Shown: positions 46,592-55,955, counted from the first letter of the stretch. The stretch is DNA of 64,000 nucleotides from Natronincola ferrireducens (GCF_900100845.1 NZ_FNFP01000004.1:62001-126000); one strand, 5' to 3'. Translations and numbers: made by a program. The notes: generated by a model not told the origin, from the letters alone.

Positions 46592-48205
46592 TTACTTTAT
46601 CAAATGAATAGCCTCCAAAAGCTGAGGAATTACCTGCTTTTTTCTAGAGACAATCCCAGCTGCAAAGCTTCCCTGCTTTCCTTCGATACCAAAGGCAGAG
46701 GAAATAAGATGGTTATTCCTGCATTGATACAAAATGTAGGAGCCTTCCTTAAGGATATCTGTAATTAACAGCAAAGTTATATCATAATGATTGTTTTTGT
46801 GGACTCCCTGAATAAATTCCATGAAGGAATCCTTACGATTAAAGACATCTTCTATATCTAAGGTAAATACTTGACTAATACCGGTTTTAAAGGTTTCTAA
46901 TTTAAACTCTTTAAAATCCTTATAAAATATTTGTTCAATGCTTTGACCCTCGAGAGAGGTTCCTGTTTTAAACATCTCCATGGCAAAGACTTCAATATCT
47001 AACCCCAAAATACTATTTAGACCTTCTATAGCCCTTTTGTCCATATCTGTAGTAGTAGGAGACTTAAAAAACAAGGTATCGGAAATAATACCTGACATTA
47101 ATATTCCTGCTATCTTTTCATCGATATCTAATCCATACTCCTGAAACATCCAATAAATGATGGTACAGGTACTACCTACGGCACTATTTCTAAAGTTGAT
47201 AGGCATGGAGGTAGAGATGTCCCCTAGCTTGTGGTGATCTACAATTTCTAGAATTTCAGATTCCTCTAAGCCATCGGCACTTTGACGATACTCATTATGA
47301 TCCACCAGGATGGTTTGCTTCCTTTGGGGATTTAAAATATGCTTCTTATTAATAAATCCTAGAAAAACATTCTGATTGTCCACCACAGGATAATTCCTAA
47401 AGTGAGTATTAATAATCTCCTCCTTTATCTCCTCTAAATAATCATCTTCGTAGAATTTAATAATATTTTTTGTCCGCATAATAGTAGAAACGTAATTACA
47501 CTGATTAATAATTTTAGAAACATAATAGGTGTCCATAGGAACAGATAAAAGGGTCACCTTGTTTTTTCTTGCCATGTCGATGTATTTATCAGGAATTACC
47601 TTTCCACCAGTAATGATAATTAGCTGAACTTTAGAATCAATGGCAGACTCTATGACATCATAGGTATCCCCTACAATGATAATATCCCTTCCCCCTAGAG
47701 AACCGGCGATGGTTTTATAATAATAGGCAACAACAGAGATATCACCATCAAAACCCTCTCCATCTCCCGTTAGCACCACCCCCTGCAAGTCCTGCAGAAG
47801 GTTTTTCAAAGAAGTTTGAAGATGATAAAAGTTCCCTTTAATGAGATCCATAGCAATATCCTTCATACTAACAATTCCCAGAAGCTTATTATCATCATCC
47901 ACAACTGCAACGGTTTGCAAATCCTCCTTTTCCATTAATTTATAAACAGAAAGGATAGAGGTATCCGCTGATACTCCTTTATCAAAGCTGTATTTTAAAT
48001 CCTGAACCTGAACCTTTACATTATCAAGAAATTTAGGAACTGGTAGGTGAAAAGTATCTAACACATAACTGGTTTCCTTATTTATATTACCTAAAACACA
48101 GGGAATAGTATCAAAGCCCAACTGGTTTTTCAAATTCGAAAAAGCAATGGCTGCAGCAACAGAATCCGTGTCAGGGTTTTTATGACCAAAAACAAAAATA
48201 GACAT
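46592..48205 (-). CDS. CBS-domain manganese-dependent inorganic pyrophosphatase
   Basis: 537 residues, the long regulated form of family II pyrophosphatase. It starts with the DHH catalytic domain (FGHKNPDTDSVAAAIAF) and continues after an insert of CBS domain (about 70-125), DRTGG domain (about 130-245) and second CBS domain (about 250-305). The rest of the DHH domain has VDHHKLGD, and the C-terminal DHHA2 domain ends with the SRKKQVIPQL motif. It hydrolyses pyrophosphate. In homologues of this form the CBS region binds adenine nucleotides (and Ap4A when DRTGG is present) and adjusts activity. Cytoplasmic, single gene, with AGGAGG before the ATG. Confidence 0.95.
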   Translation of the reverse strand: MSIFVFGHKNPDTDSVAAAIAFSNLKNQLGFDTIPCVLGNINKETSYVLDTFHLPVPKFLDNVKVQVQDLKYSFDKGVSADTSILSVYKLMEKEDLQTVAVVDDDNKLLGIVSMKDIAMDLIKGNFYHLQTSLKNLLQDLQGVVLTGDGEGFDGDISVVAYYYKTIAGSLGGRDIIIVGDTYDVIESAIDSKVQLIIITGGKVIPDKYIDMARKNKVTLLSVPMDTYYVSKIINQCNYVSTIMRTKNIIKFYEDDYLEEIKEEIINTHFRNYPVVDNQNVFLGFINKKHILNPQRKQTILVDHNEYRQSADGLEESEILEIVDHHKLGDISTSMPINFRNSAVGSTCTIIYWMFQEYGLDIDEKIAGILMSGIISDTLFFKSPTTTDMDKRAIEGLNSILGLDIEVFAMEMFKTGTSLEGQSIEQIFYKDFKEFKLETFKTGISQVFTLDIEDVFNRKDSFMEFIQGVHKNNHYDITLLLITDILKEGSYILYQCRNNHLISSAFGIEGKQGSFAAGIVSRKKQVIPQLLEAIHLIK

Positions 48206-48334
48206 GAAACTCCTCCTAGGTCTCTTTGGAATTTAGTCTTCCAAGACTATAAAGGTATTATAGCAAAAATAGTTTAAAAAGATAATGGATTTATGATTAA
48301 AGGATTTTTAAATAATATAAAAACAATGTATAAC

Positions 48335-48399
48335 TTAACACAAACATAACCTTCCATTAACCTTCCCTTAACCATCCAAGGGTCAGAAGGCACTATAAT
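48335..48399 (+). promoter_or_regulatory. Pho box (four 11-base repeats) and -10 element of pstS
   Basis: Four consecutive 11-base units start at 48335, 48346, 48357 and 48368: TTAACACAAAC, ATAACCTTCCA, TTAACCTTCCC, TTAACCATCCA. This is the spacing of PhoP-type direct repeats (TTAACA-like, period 11). TATAAT at 48394-48399 lies 15 bases after the last unit, and no good -35 is present, as expected for a PhoP-activated promoter. Confidence 0.85.
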
Positions 48400-48469
48400 A
48401 GGTTATGTAAGGTGAGGCCAAAGGCCTAAAATAAAATTTTAAAATAGAGATTGAGAGGGGAGTACTTAA

Positions 48470-49378
48470 ATGAAAAAACTAGCTTTATTCCTTGTATTAG
48501 TAATGTTAGCATCAGTAGCGTTGATAGGATGTGGATCAAGTCAACCAACAGAGACACAAGCCGACACAAATAATGGGAATGCAGACACAAACACAGGTAA
48601 CGATATAGATTTTAGCAAGTTGGTACAAGTTAGAGGTTCTGACACAATGGTAAACTTAGGACAAAGATGGGCAGAGGAATTCATGGAGGAGTACCCAGAA
48701 GCACAATTAGCAGTAACAGGTGGAGGTTCTGGAACGGGTATCGCTGCTATGATCAATAGAACTATTGATATCGCCCAATCCTCAAGACAAATCAAGCAAA
48801 AAGAAATAGACGATGCGAAAGCTAACGGTGTTGAGGTAGTAGAGCATGTTACAGGTAGGGACGGTATAGCAGTAGCAGTTAACAAAGACAACCCAATTAC
48901 TGAGTTAACGATGGAGGATATCAAAGCTATCTTTACAGGAGAGAAGACAAACTGGAAGGACTTTGGTGGAAATGATGCAGAGATTACATTATACTCTAGA
49001 GAATCCAACTCAGGAACCTATGCCTTCTTTAAAGAATTTGTGTTACACGATGAAGAGTACGCAACCCATTCCAACCTAATGCCTTCCACACAAGCTATTG
49101 TAGAAGGATTAAAGCAAGACGTAAATGGTATTGGCTATGTAGGATTAGCTTATCTAAGTGATGAAATTAAAGGTATTTCAGTTGCTAAAGATGAAAATAC
49201 TTCAGCTGTATACCCATCTCTTGAAACAGTTATGAGTGGAGACTATCCAGTAGCTAGACCATTGTTCCTATACACAGCAGGAGAACCAATAGGTGTAATC
49301 AAGCTTTACATGGACTTTATTATGGGTGACAAAGGACAGTTTATCGTTGAAGATATAGGATTTATACCAGTAAGATAA
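48470..49378 (+). CDS. pstS: phosphate ABC transporter substrate-binding lipoprotein
   Basis: 302 residues. A signal peptide with lipobox LIGC (Cys about 21) is followed by a short Thr/Asn-rich linker and the PstS fold. Phosphate-binding segments are VRGSDTMVNL, GGGSGTGIAAM and RESNSGTYAFFKEFVL. It captures phosphate outside the membrane for PstCAB. It is the first gene of pstSCAB-phoU, behind a Pho box, so it should be induced at low phosphate. A hairpin after it (49393-49438) probably keeps its message level above that of the permease genes. Confidence 0.96.
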   Translation: MKKLALFLVLVMLASVALIGCGSSQPTETQADTNNGNADTNTGNDIDFSKLVQVRGSDTMVNLGQRWAEEFMEEYPEAQLAVTGGGSGTGIAAMINRTIDIAQSSRQIKQKEIDDAKANGVEVVEHVTGRDGIAVAVNKDNPITELTMEDIKAIFTGEKTNWKDFGGNDAEITLYSRESNSGTYAFFKEFVLHDEEYATHSNLMPSTQAIVEGLKQDVNGIGYVGLAYLSDEIKGISVAKDENTSAVYPSLETVMSGDYPVARPLFLYTAGEPIGVIKLYMDFIMGDKGQFIVEDIGFIPVR

Positions 49379-49392
49379 TAACCTAAAAACTT

Positions 49393-49438
49393 CATAGGAT
49401 AGGGATGGCTAGATTGTTAGTCATCCTTCTATCGTATG
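49393..49438 (+). promoter_or_regulatory. intercistronic hairpin between pstS and pstC
   Basis: CATAGGATAGGGATGGCTA from 49393 pairs imperfectly with the segment ending at 49438 (TAGTCATCCTTCTATCGTATG region), about 17 pairs with a few mismatches. No strong T-run follows. This fits RNA protection or partial termination after the binding-protein gene. Confidence 0.65.
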
Positions 49439-49541
49439 TTTTAAGAAAGTTACTACTATTATTTTCTATGGGGATAGAAAAAGATAGGACAATTTTAAAG
49501 TTTATATATTAATACCTTTTAAAAATAGAAGGGTGGTTTAT

Positions 49542-50480
49542 ATGAAGGAATCAGCTGTAAGAATGGAAGCAATCAAGCATAGAAAAAGCCTGAAAAAGGG
49601 CATTAAACATAGATTAGGTGAATTTGTTATTGAAAATATCATATTGTTGATGGGGGTTACATCAGTAGTTATCGTTGGATTAATTTTTCTTTTTCTTCTT
49701 AAAACAGGCATTATGCTCTTTCGAGATGTAACACCTAGGGAATTTTTTCTAGGAAGATACTGGTTTCCTGTATCGGTCAATCCCCAATATGGTATCCTGC
49801 CTATCGTAGCAGGATCTGTAATGGTAACCCTGGGAGCTATCCTTATTTCCGTCCCCATAGGTATCGGTAGTGCCATCTACATTGCTGAGGTGGCACCGCC
49901 GAAAATCAAGACGGCATTAAAGGTCATTATAGAATTTTTATCAGCTATACCTTCAGTGGTGTTAGGGTTTTTAGGAATTGTGGTTCTATCCAATTGGGTC
50001 AGAATTACTTTCGCTTTATCCTCAGGCTTTACAGTCCTAACGGGATCTATCCTAGTATCCCTTATGGCACTGCCTACCATTATTAGTATTTCTGACGATG
50101 CTATTTCAGCACTGCCTAAGGAGTACAAGGAGGCATCCTTAGCCCTTGGGGCTACACAGTGGGAAACCATCAAGCATGTGTTAGTTCCCGCCGCCTCATC
50201 GGGGATCATAGCAGCTGTTATGCTAGGGATTGGTAGGGCTATTGGTGAAACCATGACAGTTATGATGGTAACAGGTAATGCAGCCCAAATACCTAACTCA
50301 TTTTTGATATCTGGAAGAACTATGACGGCAACCATTGCCGCAGAGATGGGAGACACCGTAAGAAATGGTACCCATTATCATGCCCTATTCGCTGTTGGAC
50401 TTGTGTTATTAACTATGACAACCTGTATTAATCTGATAGCCGACTTTGTTCTCTCGAGAGCAAAAAGGGAGGGACTATAA
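49542..50480 (+). CDS. pstC: phosphate ABC transporter permease PstC
   Basis: 312 residues from ATG 49542, after GAAGGGTGG; the GTG at 49533 is inside that site. It has six or so membrane segments. PstC landmarks are LFRDVTPREFFLGRYWFPVS, YGILPIVAGSVMVTLGA, the ATPase-docking loop [22 protein letters not shown] and IGRAIGETMTVMMVTGN. It forms the phosphate channel with PstA. The gene abuts pstA with no gap, so translation is coupled. Confidence 0.96.
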   Translation: MKESAVRMEAIKHRKSLKKGIKHRLGEFVIENIILLMGVTSVVIVGLIFLFLLKTGIMLFRDVTPREFFLGRYWFPVSVNPQYGILPIVAGSVMVTLGAILISVPIGIGSAIYIAEVAPPKIKTALKVIIEFLSAIPSVVLGFLGIVVLSNWVRITFALSSGFTVLTGSILVSLMALPTIISISDDAISALPKEYKEASLALGATQWETIKHVLVPAASSGIIAAVMLGIGRAIGETMTVMMVTGNAAQIPNSFLISGRTMTATIAAEMGDTVRNGTHYHALFAVGLVLLTMTTCINLIADFVLSRAKREGL

Positions 50481-51326
50481 ATGAGTAAGCAAGCAAGGGA
50501 AAAGATTACCTTTTGTGTATTGACATTTACCATGCTTTTGGTGGTAATTCCTACACTATTGATTATAGGATTTATTGTTGTGAAAGGTTTAGAGGGCATT
50601 AACTGGGAGTTTATTACTGCCATGCCCCGTAAAGGGATGCGGGAGGGAGGAATTTTCCCGGCTATTGTAGGGACTATTTATCTTGTATTGGGAACTATTG
50701 CTTTTGCTTTACCTTTAGGAATAGGTTCAGCCATTTATTTAACAGAATATGCAACCCATGGAAGACTCTACAAGCTAATCCGTTTAGCGATACTGAATTT
50801 AGCAGGGGTTCCTTCAGTTGTTTATGGACTATTCGGATTAGGATTATTTGTACTGTTCTTAGGGTTTGGCTCCTCTATCTTGGCGGGAGCATTAACTTTA
50901 GCATGTTTGATTTTGCCAATTGTTATTACAGCATCGGAGGAGGCGCTAAAAAGTGTTCCTCAGAGCTATAGGGAAGCCTCCCTAGCCCTAGGAGCTACAA
51001 AGTGGCAAACCATTCAAAATGTTGTTTTACCCCATGCAATGTCAGGGATACTGACAGGAGGAATTTTAGGAATCGGAAGAGCAGCAGGAGAGACAGCACC
51101 TATACTTCTGACAGTAGCAGCCTTCTTCCTGCCTAGACTACCTAAATCAGTGTTTGACCAGGCCATGGCATTACCCTATCACTTATATATTATCTCCACC
51201 CAGGTACCAGATATGCCTGAGGAGATTAAATACGGGACTGCATTGGTTTTATTAGGAATAGTGGGGATATTTTTTATGATTGCCACCACCATACGAATAA
51301 AATTTAAGATGTCCAATAGGGCATAA
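50481..51326 (+). CDS. pstA: phosphate ABC transporter permease PstA
   Basis: 281 residues, starting at the base after the pstC stop, with GGGAGGGAC inside the end of pstC. Landmarks are [36 protein letters not shown], the docking loop [22 protein letters not shown] and [18 protein letters not shown]. Six membrane segments. It is the second channel subunit for phosphate import. The length and motif order are normal. Confidence 0.96.
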   Translation: MSKQAREKITFCVLTFTMLLVVIPTLLIIGFIVVKGLEGINWEFITAMPRKGMREGGIFPAIVGTIYLVLGTIAFALPLGIGSAIYLTEYATHGRLYKLIRLAILNLAGVPSVVYGLFGLGLFVLFLGFGSSILAGALTLACLILPIVITASEEALKSVPQSYREASLALGATKWQTIQNVVLPHAMSGILTGGILGIGRAAGETAPILLTVAAFFLPRLPKSVFDQAMALPYHLYIISTQVPDMPEEIKYGTALVLLGIVGIFFMIATTIRIKFKMSNRA

Positions 51327-51418
51327 ATACTATAGATTATTTTTTTGAAATAATTATTAAAAATGAAACAAGATTAAAATCTTGTAATAGGACACCTACT
51401 AGATTAGGAGGAAAAGTG

Positions 51419-52171
51419 ATGTCTAAAATATCTGTAAAGAACTTAAACCTATATTATGGTGATTTCCAAGCATTGAGAAATATAGATTTAAATATAGAAG
51501 AAAAAAAGGTAACTGCATTAATCGGCCCTTCAGGTTGTGGAAAATCCACATTTTTGAGAACCTTAAATAGAATGAATGATTTAATTGACAATGTAAAAAC
51601 AGCGGGAAGCTTATGCCTAGAGGATCAAGACATTTATCGTGATGATGTAGATGTAGTTGCTCTTAGGAGAAGAATAGGGATGGTATTTCAAAAGCCCAAT
51701 CCTTTTCCAAAATCTATCTATGAAAATGTAGCCTACGGACCAAAACGATATGGGATAAAGGACAAAAAACAGCTGGATGAAATTGTGGAGAGGAGCTTAA
51801 GGGAGGCGGCTCTATGGGATGAGGTAAAGGATAGATTAGATAAATCAGCCTTAGGTCTGTCCGGGGGTCAACAGCAAAGGCTTTGCATTGCTAGAGCCTT
51901 GGCAATGAAGCCAGAGGTACTACTGATGGATGAGCCTACATCAGCCCTAGATCCTATAGCAACGGCAAAAATAGAGGAGCTTATCATTGAACTAAAGAAA
52001 AATTATACGATTGTTATTGTAACCCACTCCATGCAACAGGCAGCAAGGATTTCAGACAACACAGCTTTTTTCCTAATGGGGGATTTAATTGAAGTAGATA
52101 AAACCCAAAAAATCTTTACTACACCAAGAGATAAACGCACAGAAGATTATATTACTGGACGATTTGGTTAA
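51419..52171 (+). CDS. pstB: phosphate ABC transporter ATP-binding protein PstB
   Basis: 250 residues from ATG 51419, seven bases after GGAGG (a GTG three bases earlier is possible). Walker [10 protein letters not shown]-loop [20 protein letters not shown] (diagnostic for PstB), signature LSGGQQQR, Walker [12 protein letters not shown] and H-loop [13 protein letters not shown] are all intact. It ends with [13 protein letters not shown], the standard PstB tail. It powers phosphate import and takes part in phosphate sensing with PhoU. Confidence 0.97.
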   Translation: MSKISVKNLNLYYGDFQALRNIDLNIEEKKVTALIGPSGCGKSTFLRTLNRMNDLIDNVKTAGSLCLEDQDIYRDDVDVVALRRRIGMVFQKPNPFPKSIYENVAYGPKRYGIKDKKQLDEIVERSLREAALWDEVKDRLDKSALGLSGGQQQRLCIARALAMKPEVLLMDEPTSALDPIATAKIEELIIELKKNYTIVIVTHSMQQAARISDNTAFFLMGDLIEVDKTQKIFTTPRDKRTEDYITGRFG

Positions 52172-52186
52172 ATAGGGGGGAAATCC

Positions 52187-52837
52187 ATGAGAAATCAATT
52201 TATAAATGATCTAAGACAGTTAAATATTCAATTACTAAAAATGGGGGCGATGGTACAGGATATTATAGAAGTGTCTATACAGGCCCTAGCAAAACAAGAT
52301 TTAGAGATGGCTAAAAAGGTTTATGAAATGGATGATGCTATTGATGAGTTGGAATTAACAATTGAACAGGAGTGTATGAAGCTTTTAGCCCTTCAGCAGC
52401 CTATGGCAAAGGACCTAAGGGTTGTTGGAACCATTATGAAGATTATTACTGATCTAGAAAGAATGGGGGATCATGCTGTTAATATAGCGAAAATCACCTT
52501 GACAATTGGTAATGAACCCCTCATTAAGCCCCTGATAGACATTCCTAAAATGGCAAGATTATCAGAGGATATGGTAAGAAAAAGCTTAGACGCCTTTATG
52601 AAGGAAGACATTTATCTAGCAGAAGAAGTAGCCCTTGATGATGAAGCAGTGGATGAGCTCTATGAGGCCATCTATAGTGAATTGATTACAATGATGATAG
52701 AAAATCCAGAAATCGTCAAACAGGCAACCCATCTTTTGTTTATAGGAAGATATTTAGAACGAATTGCTGATCATGCTACTAATATTGGGGAACGAATCAT
52801 CTATATGGTGACTGGAGAACGGATAGAAATTAACTAA
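52187..52837 (+). CDS. phoU: phosphate signalling complex protein PhoU
   Basis: 216 residues forming two PhoU three-helix repeats. Metal-binding signature motifs are visible in each: DLERMGDHAVNIAKI near residue 85 and YLERIADHATNIGERI near 185. PhoU links the Pst transporter to the phosphate-response kinase and slows uptake when phosphate is plentiful. The start follows GGGGGG. It is the last gene of the pst operon; the kinase/regulator pair (phoR/phoP) is not in the window. Confidence 0.96.
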   Translation: MRNQFINDLRQLNIQLLKMGAMVQDIIEVSIQALAKQDLEMAKKVYEMDDAIDELELTIEQECMKLLALQQPMAKDLRVVGTIMKIITDLERMGDHAVNIAKITLTIGNEPLIKPLIDIPKMARLSEDMVRKSLDAFMKEDIYLAEEVALDDEAVDELYEAIYSELITMMIENPEIVKQATHLLFIGRYLERIADHATNIGERIIYMVTGERIEIN

Positions 52838-52838
52838 T

Positions 52839-52861
52839 AAGGTCCTTAGGGGCCTTTTTCT
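52839..52861 (+). terminator. terminator of the pst operon
   Basis: AAGGTCC, loop TTAG, GGGCCTT, then TTTC. A seven-pair stem with one T-G pair. Confidence 0.78.
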
Positions 52862-53007
52862 TTTGAAACCTAGAGAGGCGGATATAGTATTGCCGTAGCT
52901 ATACTTTTTCCAAAACAGTAACAATGGTTGTTAACTAAAAAACATTTTAAATTGTTAAGATTTATGTTATTATAGAATATGTATTTATATTTAGGAGGTG
53001 TTTTGAT

Positions 53008-53652
53008 TTGACAAAACAACAGACAATCGCTATAGTGATTTTACCATTATTAGCTATCGCTATATTATTTGGAGGCAACATAATTTTTGGTGGTCCTGAT
53101 AGTGAATTTTATGAAGGCACAGCCGAAGGCTATGGGGGAACTATCCGAGTAAGAGTTGAAATGGCAGAGGAAGAGATAGTGTCTATCCAAATATTGGAAA
53201 TCAATGATACACCTGGATTAGGAGATACTGCTGCTGATAAGGTGATAGAAAGAATCATTGAAGCTCAATCAACTGATGTTGATGTTGCAACTGGAGCTAC
53301 TATGTCTAGTTTAGGAACTATCAATGCTGTGAAGAATGCTTTAGGTATTGAAGATGAAAAAGCAGCAGAGGTTTTTGCTCCCTTTATTATTACAGTTGAA
53401 GATGGAGAATATGAAGGTGTAGCTAAAGGCTTTGATGGAGATATTAAAGTTAAAGCAGAAGTAGTTGATGGGAAAGTAACCAAAATTGATTTAGTGGAAA
53501 TCAATGATACAGAAGGTTTAGGAGACACTGCAGCCCTAAAGACCCTAGATAAAATCATTGATACCCAATCTCTAGAAATAGATACAGTGACAGGTGCTAC
53601 CGCATCTAGTAAGGGAGTTATTGATGCTGTAAGAGCTGCATTACAATTATAG
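53008..53652 (+). CDS. exported protein with two FMN-binding domains
   Basis: 214 residues from TTG 53008, seven bases after GGAGGTG. An N-terminal hydrophobic anchor (about 6-28) is followed by two copies of the FMN_bind domain (about 36-112 and 126-212) that closely resemble each other: both have NDT.GLGDTAA and end with TGATMSS or TGATASS. These Thr residues are the sites where ApbE-type transferases attach FMN. The protein therefore likely carries two covalent flavins outside the membrane and moves electrons, as in RnfG/NqrC relatives. No ApbE gene is nearby. It is a single gene between terminators. Confidence 0.88.
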   Translation: MTKQQTIAIVILPLLAIAILFGGNIIFGGPDSEFYEGTAEGYGGTIRVRVEMAEEEIVSIQILEINDTPGLGDTAADKVIERIIEAQSTDVDVATGATMSSLGTINAVKNALGIEDEKAAEVFAPFIITVEDGEYEGVAKGFDGDIKVKAEVVDGKVTKIDLVEINDTEGLGDTAALKTLDKIIDTQSLEIDTVTGATASSKGVIDAVRAALQL

Positions 53653-53654
53653 AT

Positions 53655-53689
53655 AAAAAACCTCGAGGACATACACCTCGAGGTTTTTT
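53655..53689 (+). terminator. terminator after the FMN-binding protein gene
   Basis: AAAAAACCTCGAGG (53655-53668), loop ACATACA, CCTCGAGGTTTTTT (53676-53689): a perfect 14-base stem. Confidence 0.93.
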
Positions 53690-53700
53690 ATACAACAAAG

Positions 53701-53723
53701 AAGGGAACCTCTAGGGTTCCCTT
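53701..53723 (-). terminator. terminator after nhaC
   Basis: AAGGGAACC (53701-53709) and GGTTCCCTT (53715-53723), 10 bases downstream of the nhaC stop on the minus strand. It is followed there by CTTTGTTG. Confidence 0.75.
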
Positions 53724-53732
53724 TAATAAACT

Positions 53733-55148
53733 TTACTTAGATGCTGCTGGCTTTTCTTCAACTTTATCAAGTTTTGTAATACTAAATCCAATATAACCGT
53801 AAAGTATCGCTATAAGTGGGTTTAGTATATTTAAGAAAGCATAGGGTGCATAGGCAAATGGATGGATTCCTAGAGTACCCCACATATAAGCACCGCAAGT
53901 ATTCCAAGGAATCAATGGTGATGTGATGGTACCGGCATCTTCCAAAGTTCTAGAGAGGACCTTAGGATGAATACCTTTTTCTGCATAGATTTCTTTATAC
54001 ATCCTACCAGGAATAACGATAGACAGATATTGCTCTCCTGTTAATAGGTTAACTGCAATGCCTGTTAAAATAGTAGAAAGGATTAAAGAACCTGTGCTGT
54101 TGGCAAGCTTTAAGATAGACTCTCCAACTGCTTGTAGCATACCAGTTTTCTCTAGAACACCACCAAAGGATAAAGCAATTAAAATCAAGGAAACTGTCCA
54201 CATCATACCATCTAAACCACCACGGCTTAATAAATCGTCAATAATCTCAACGCCAGATTCCATTTCAAATCCGTAGTGGGCTGCTTCAATGAAATCACCA
54301 AAGGATGCCCCTTGAAAAATCATGGCAAAGGCTCCACCTATCAATGTACCTGTAATTAATCCAGGTAGGGCAGGAACCTTCATAACAACAATAGCGATAA
54401 CAAGAACTGGTGGAATCAATAATACAGGTGAAATCATAAAGTTATCCTTCATGGTATCTAACATTAAAGTAATGTTGGACATATCCAATTCTCTACCAGC
54501 ATATCTGGAACCGATAATTCCGTAAAGGATAAGGGCGATAATTAAACTAGGAACTGTTGTATAGAACATATGCTTGATATGTTCAAACAAATTGGAACCA
54601 GCCATAGCTGGAGCTAGATTAGTTGTATCGGAAAGCGGGGACATTTTGTCTCCAAAGTAAGCACCTGAAATAATTGCACCGGCAGTGATATGAGCTGGAA
54701 TTTCTAAACCAGCACCAACACCCAGTAATGCGATACCAACTGTCCCGGCGGTTGTCCAAGAGCTACCAGTAGATATAGAAACAATAGAACAAATAATAGC
54801 CGTAGCTACAAGAAAGATTCCAGGAGATAATATTTGTAGTCCATAATAAATCATTGTAGGCACAGTACCACTTAAGATCCAAGCACCAATGATGGTACCG
54901 ATAACCATGAGAATTAAGCTGGCCTGCATACCCATTTTAATGGTATCAAGAATACCCTCCTCTAATTCACCCCATGTATAACCCAATTGATAAACCGCCA
55001 CAAGGGATGCTACAATGATAGCGAAAATAATGGGTATGTGAGGATCTTGTTCAAACACAACAATAGATATCGATAATACCACAATTAAAAATAAAATAGG
55101 AATTAGTGCGTGTCCAAGAGTAGCTCGTTTTTTTTCTTTCATACTCAT
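53733..55148 (-). CDS. nhaC: Na+/H+ antiporter, NhaC family
   Basis: 471 residues with about eleven to twelve membrane segments. NhaC landmarks include GWGELEEGILDTIKMGMQASLILMVIGTIIGAW-type sequence near residue 60-90, SISTGSSWTTAGTVGIALLGVG and GAYFGDKMSPLSDTTNLAPAMAG, with the charged residues that handle sodium and protons. It ends with a cytoplasmic tail KLDKVEEKPAASK. It exchanges sodium for protons across the membrane, useful for a sodium-tolerant or alkaliphilic cell. GGAGGG lies six bases before the ATG. A malate/lactate antiporter (MleN-type) is a less likely alternative in the same family. Confidence 0.93.
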   Translation of the reverse strand: MSMKEKKRATLGHALIPILFLIVVLSISIVVFEQDPHIPIIFAIIVASLVAVYQLGYTWGELEEGILDTIKMGMQASLILMVIGTIIGAWILSGTVPTMIYYGLQILSPGIFLVATAIICSIVSISTGSSWTTAGTVGIALLGVGAGLEIPAHITAGAIISGAYFGDKMSPLSDTTNLAPAMAGSNLFEHIKHMFYTTVPSLIIALILYGIIGSRYAGRELDMSNITLMLDTMKDNFMISPVLLIPPVLVIAIVVMKVPALPGLITGTLIGGAFAMIFQGASFGDFIEAAHYGFEMESGVEIIDDLLSRGGLDGMMWTVSLILIALSFGGVLEKTGMLQAVGESILKLANSTGSLILSTILTGIAVNLLTGEQYLSIVIPGRMYKEIYAEKGIHPKVLSRTLEDAGTITSPLIPWNTCGAYMWGTLGIHPFAYAPYAFLNILNPLIAILYGYIGFSITKLDKVEEKPAASK

Positions 55149-55572
55149 ACTGTTCCCTCCTTTTTAAATTTTAAAAATTTTCTACACAATGTAAAAATTT
55201 GCAGCTTATCCTATCACCTCTTTCATCACAGCTAAACTTTTTGTCCATAAACAGCATAGTTTTGTACTATCATATCACAAAACTCTGAAAATTCAAACAT
55301 AAGTTTATTTTTTAACAAACATTGATGTAGAGCCTATACCCCATATAATATAGACCAATGTTTCTATAAAAAAGAAAACACCTAGGTTTTCCATAGCATA
55401 TAACTGTAGATGAAATAGAGGTCTTATTGATAAAAAATATACAAACCCATACTAAAAAAATCCAATAAAAGCTGACTGAAAAACCTTTGTATTTCAACAA
55501 ATAAAATAAATAAGCATAAAAATATTATACAATAATTCGAATAAAAACTCAAAGATTTTATTTTTGTAAATA
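55149..55572. other. AT-rich divergent intergenic region
   Basis: About 420 bases between nhaC and the selenoprotein gene. A 62-codon minus-strand frame at 55312-55500 has no ribosome-binding site and a random composition. The nhaC promoter must lie in the first part but no strong match is seen. There is no evident RNA structure. Confidence 0.4.
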
Positions 55573-55633
55573 TTGACTTTTAAGGAAAGGTCACATATAA
55601 TAGAAGTATACCCCACCGAGAGGGGGGGGATAT
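55573..55633 (+). promoter_or_regulatory. consensus promoter and GC-rich pseudo-palindrome of the HesB-like selenoprotein gene
   Basis: TTGACT (55573-55578), exactly 17 bases, TATAAT (55596-55601). Right at the expected start of transcription lies TATACCCC (55607-55614), eight bases, then a run of eight G and ATAT (55622-55633). This C-run/G-run layout flanked by AT resembles operators of CsoR/FrmR-type repressors. It could also fold as a leader hairpin. Confidence 0.7.
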
Positions 55634-55651
55634 TCGATGGGAGGTATTACC

Positions 55652-55939
55652 ATGAAAATTTCATTGTCAGAAATTGCTAAAGAAGAAATCATAAAGCAAA
55701 ATAACAACAATAAAGCTGTTCGAATTTATATAAGTGGTATTGGTTGAGGAGGCCCTAGATTTAGCTTGTCTCTGGATGAGGCAAAGAATACTGATGTTGT
55801 AAAGGAAGTAGAAGGCATAAAATTTGCTGTGGATAAAAGCTTAGATGAACAATACAAAGAAGTAATAGTAGATTATGCAAAAGGTTGGTTTAGCAAACAA
55901 TTTATCGTTTCCTTAAAATATGGTGGCAGCTGCCATTAA
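55652..55939 (+). CDS. HesB-like selenoprotein (IscA/HesB family, in-frame UGA as selenocysteine)
   Basis: 95 residues if the TGA at 55745-55747 (codon 32) is read as selenocysteine. ATG 55652 follows GGGAGG, and the frame continues past the TGA without another stop to TAA 55937. The protein reads MKISLSEIAKEEIIKQ, then ISGIG-U-GGPRFSLSLDEA, and ends KYGGSCH. The UGA sits where IscA/HesB proteins have their first metal-binding cysteine (GGCSG), and the flanking protein similarity runs across it, so it is not a nonsense mutation. The C-terminal CxC of IscA is reduced to one Cys. The bases after UGA can fold into a short stem-loop with a UUUAGCUUG loop, a possible bacterial SECIS. Function unknown; redox or metal handling is inferred. 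Confidence 0.88.
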
Positions 55940-55955
55940 AGAAAATTAGCAAAAT

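Noticed and set aside
55312-55500. 62-codon minus-strand frame upstream of nhaC
   Set aside because: No ribosome-binding site and a composition expected from AT-rich random DNA.
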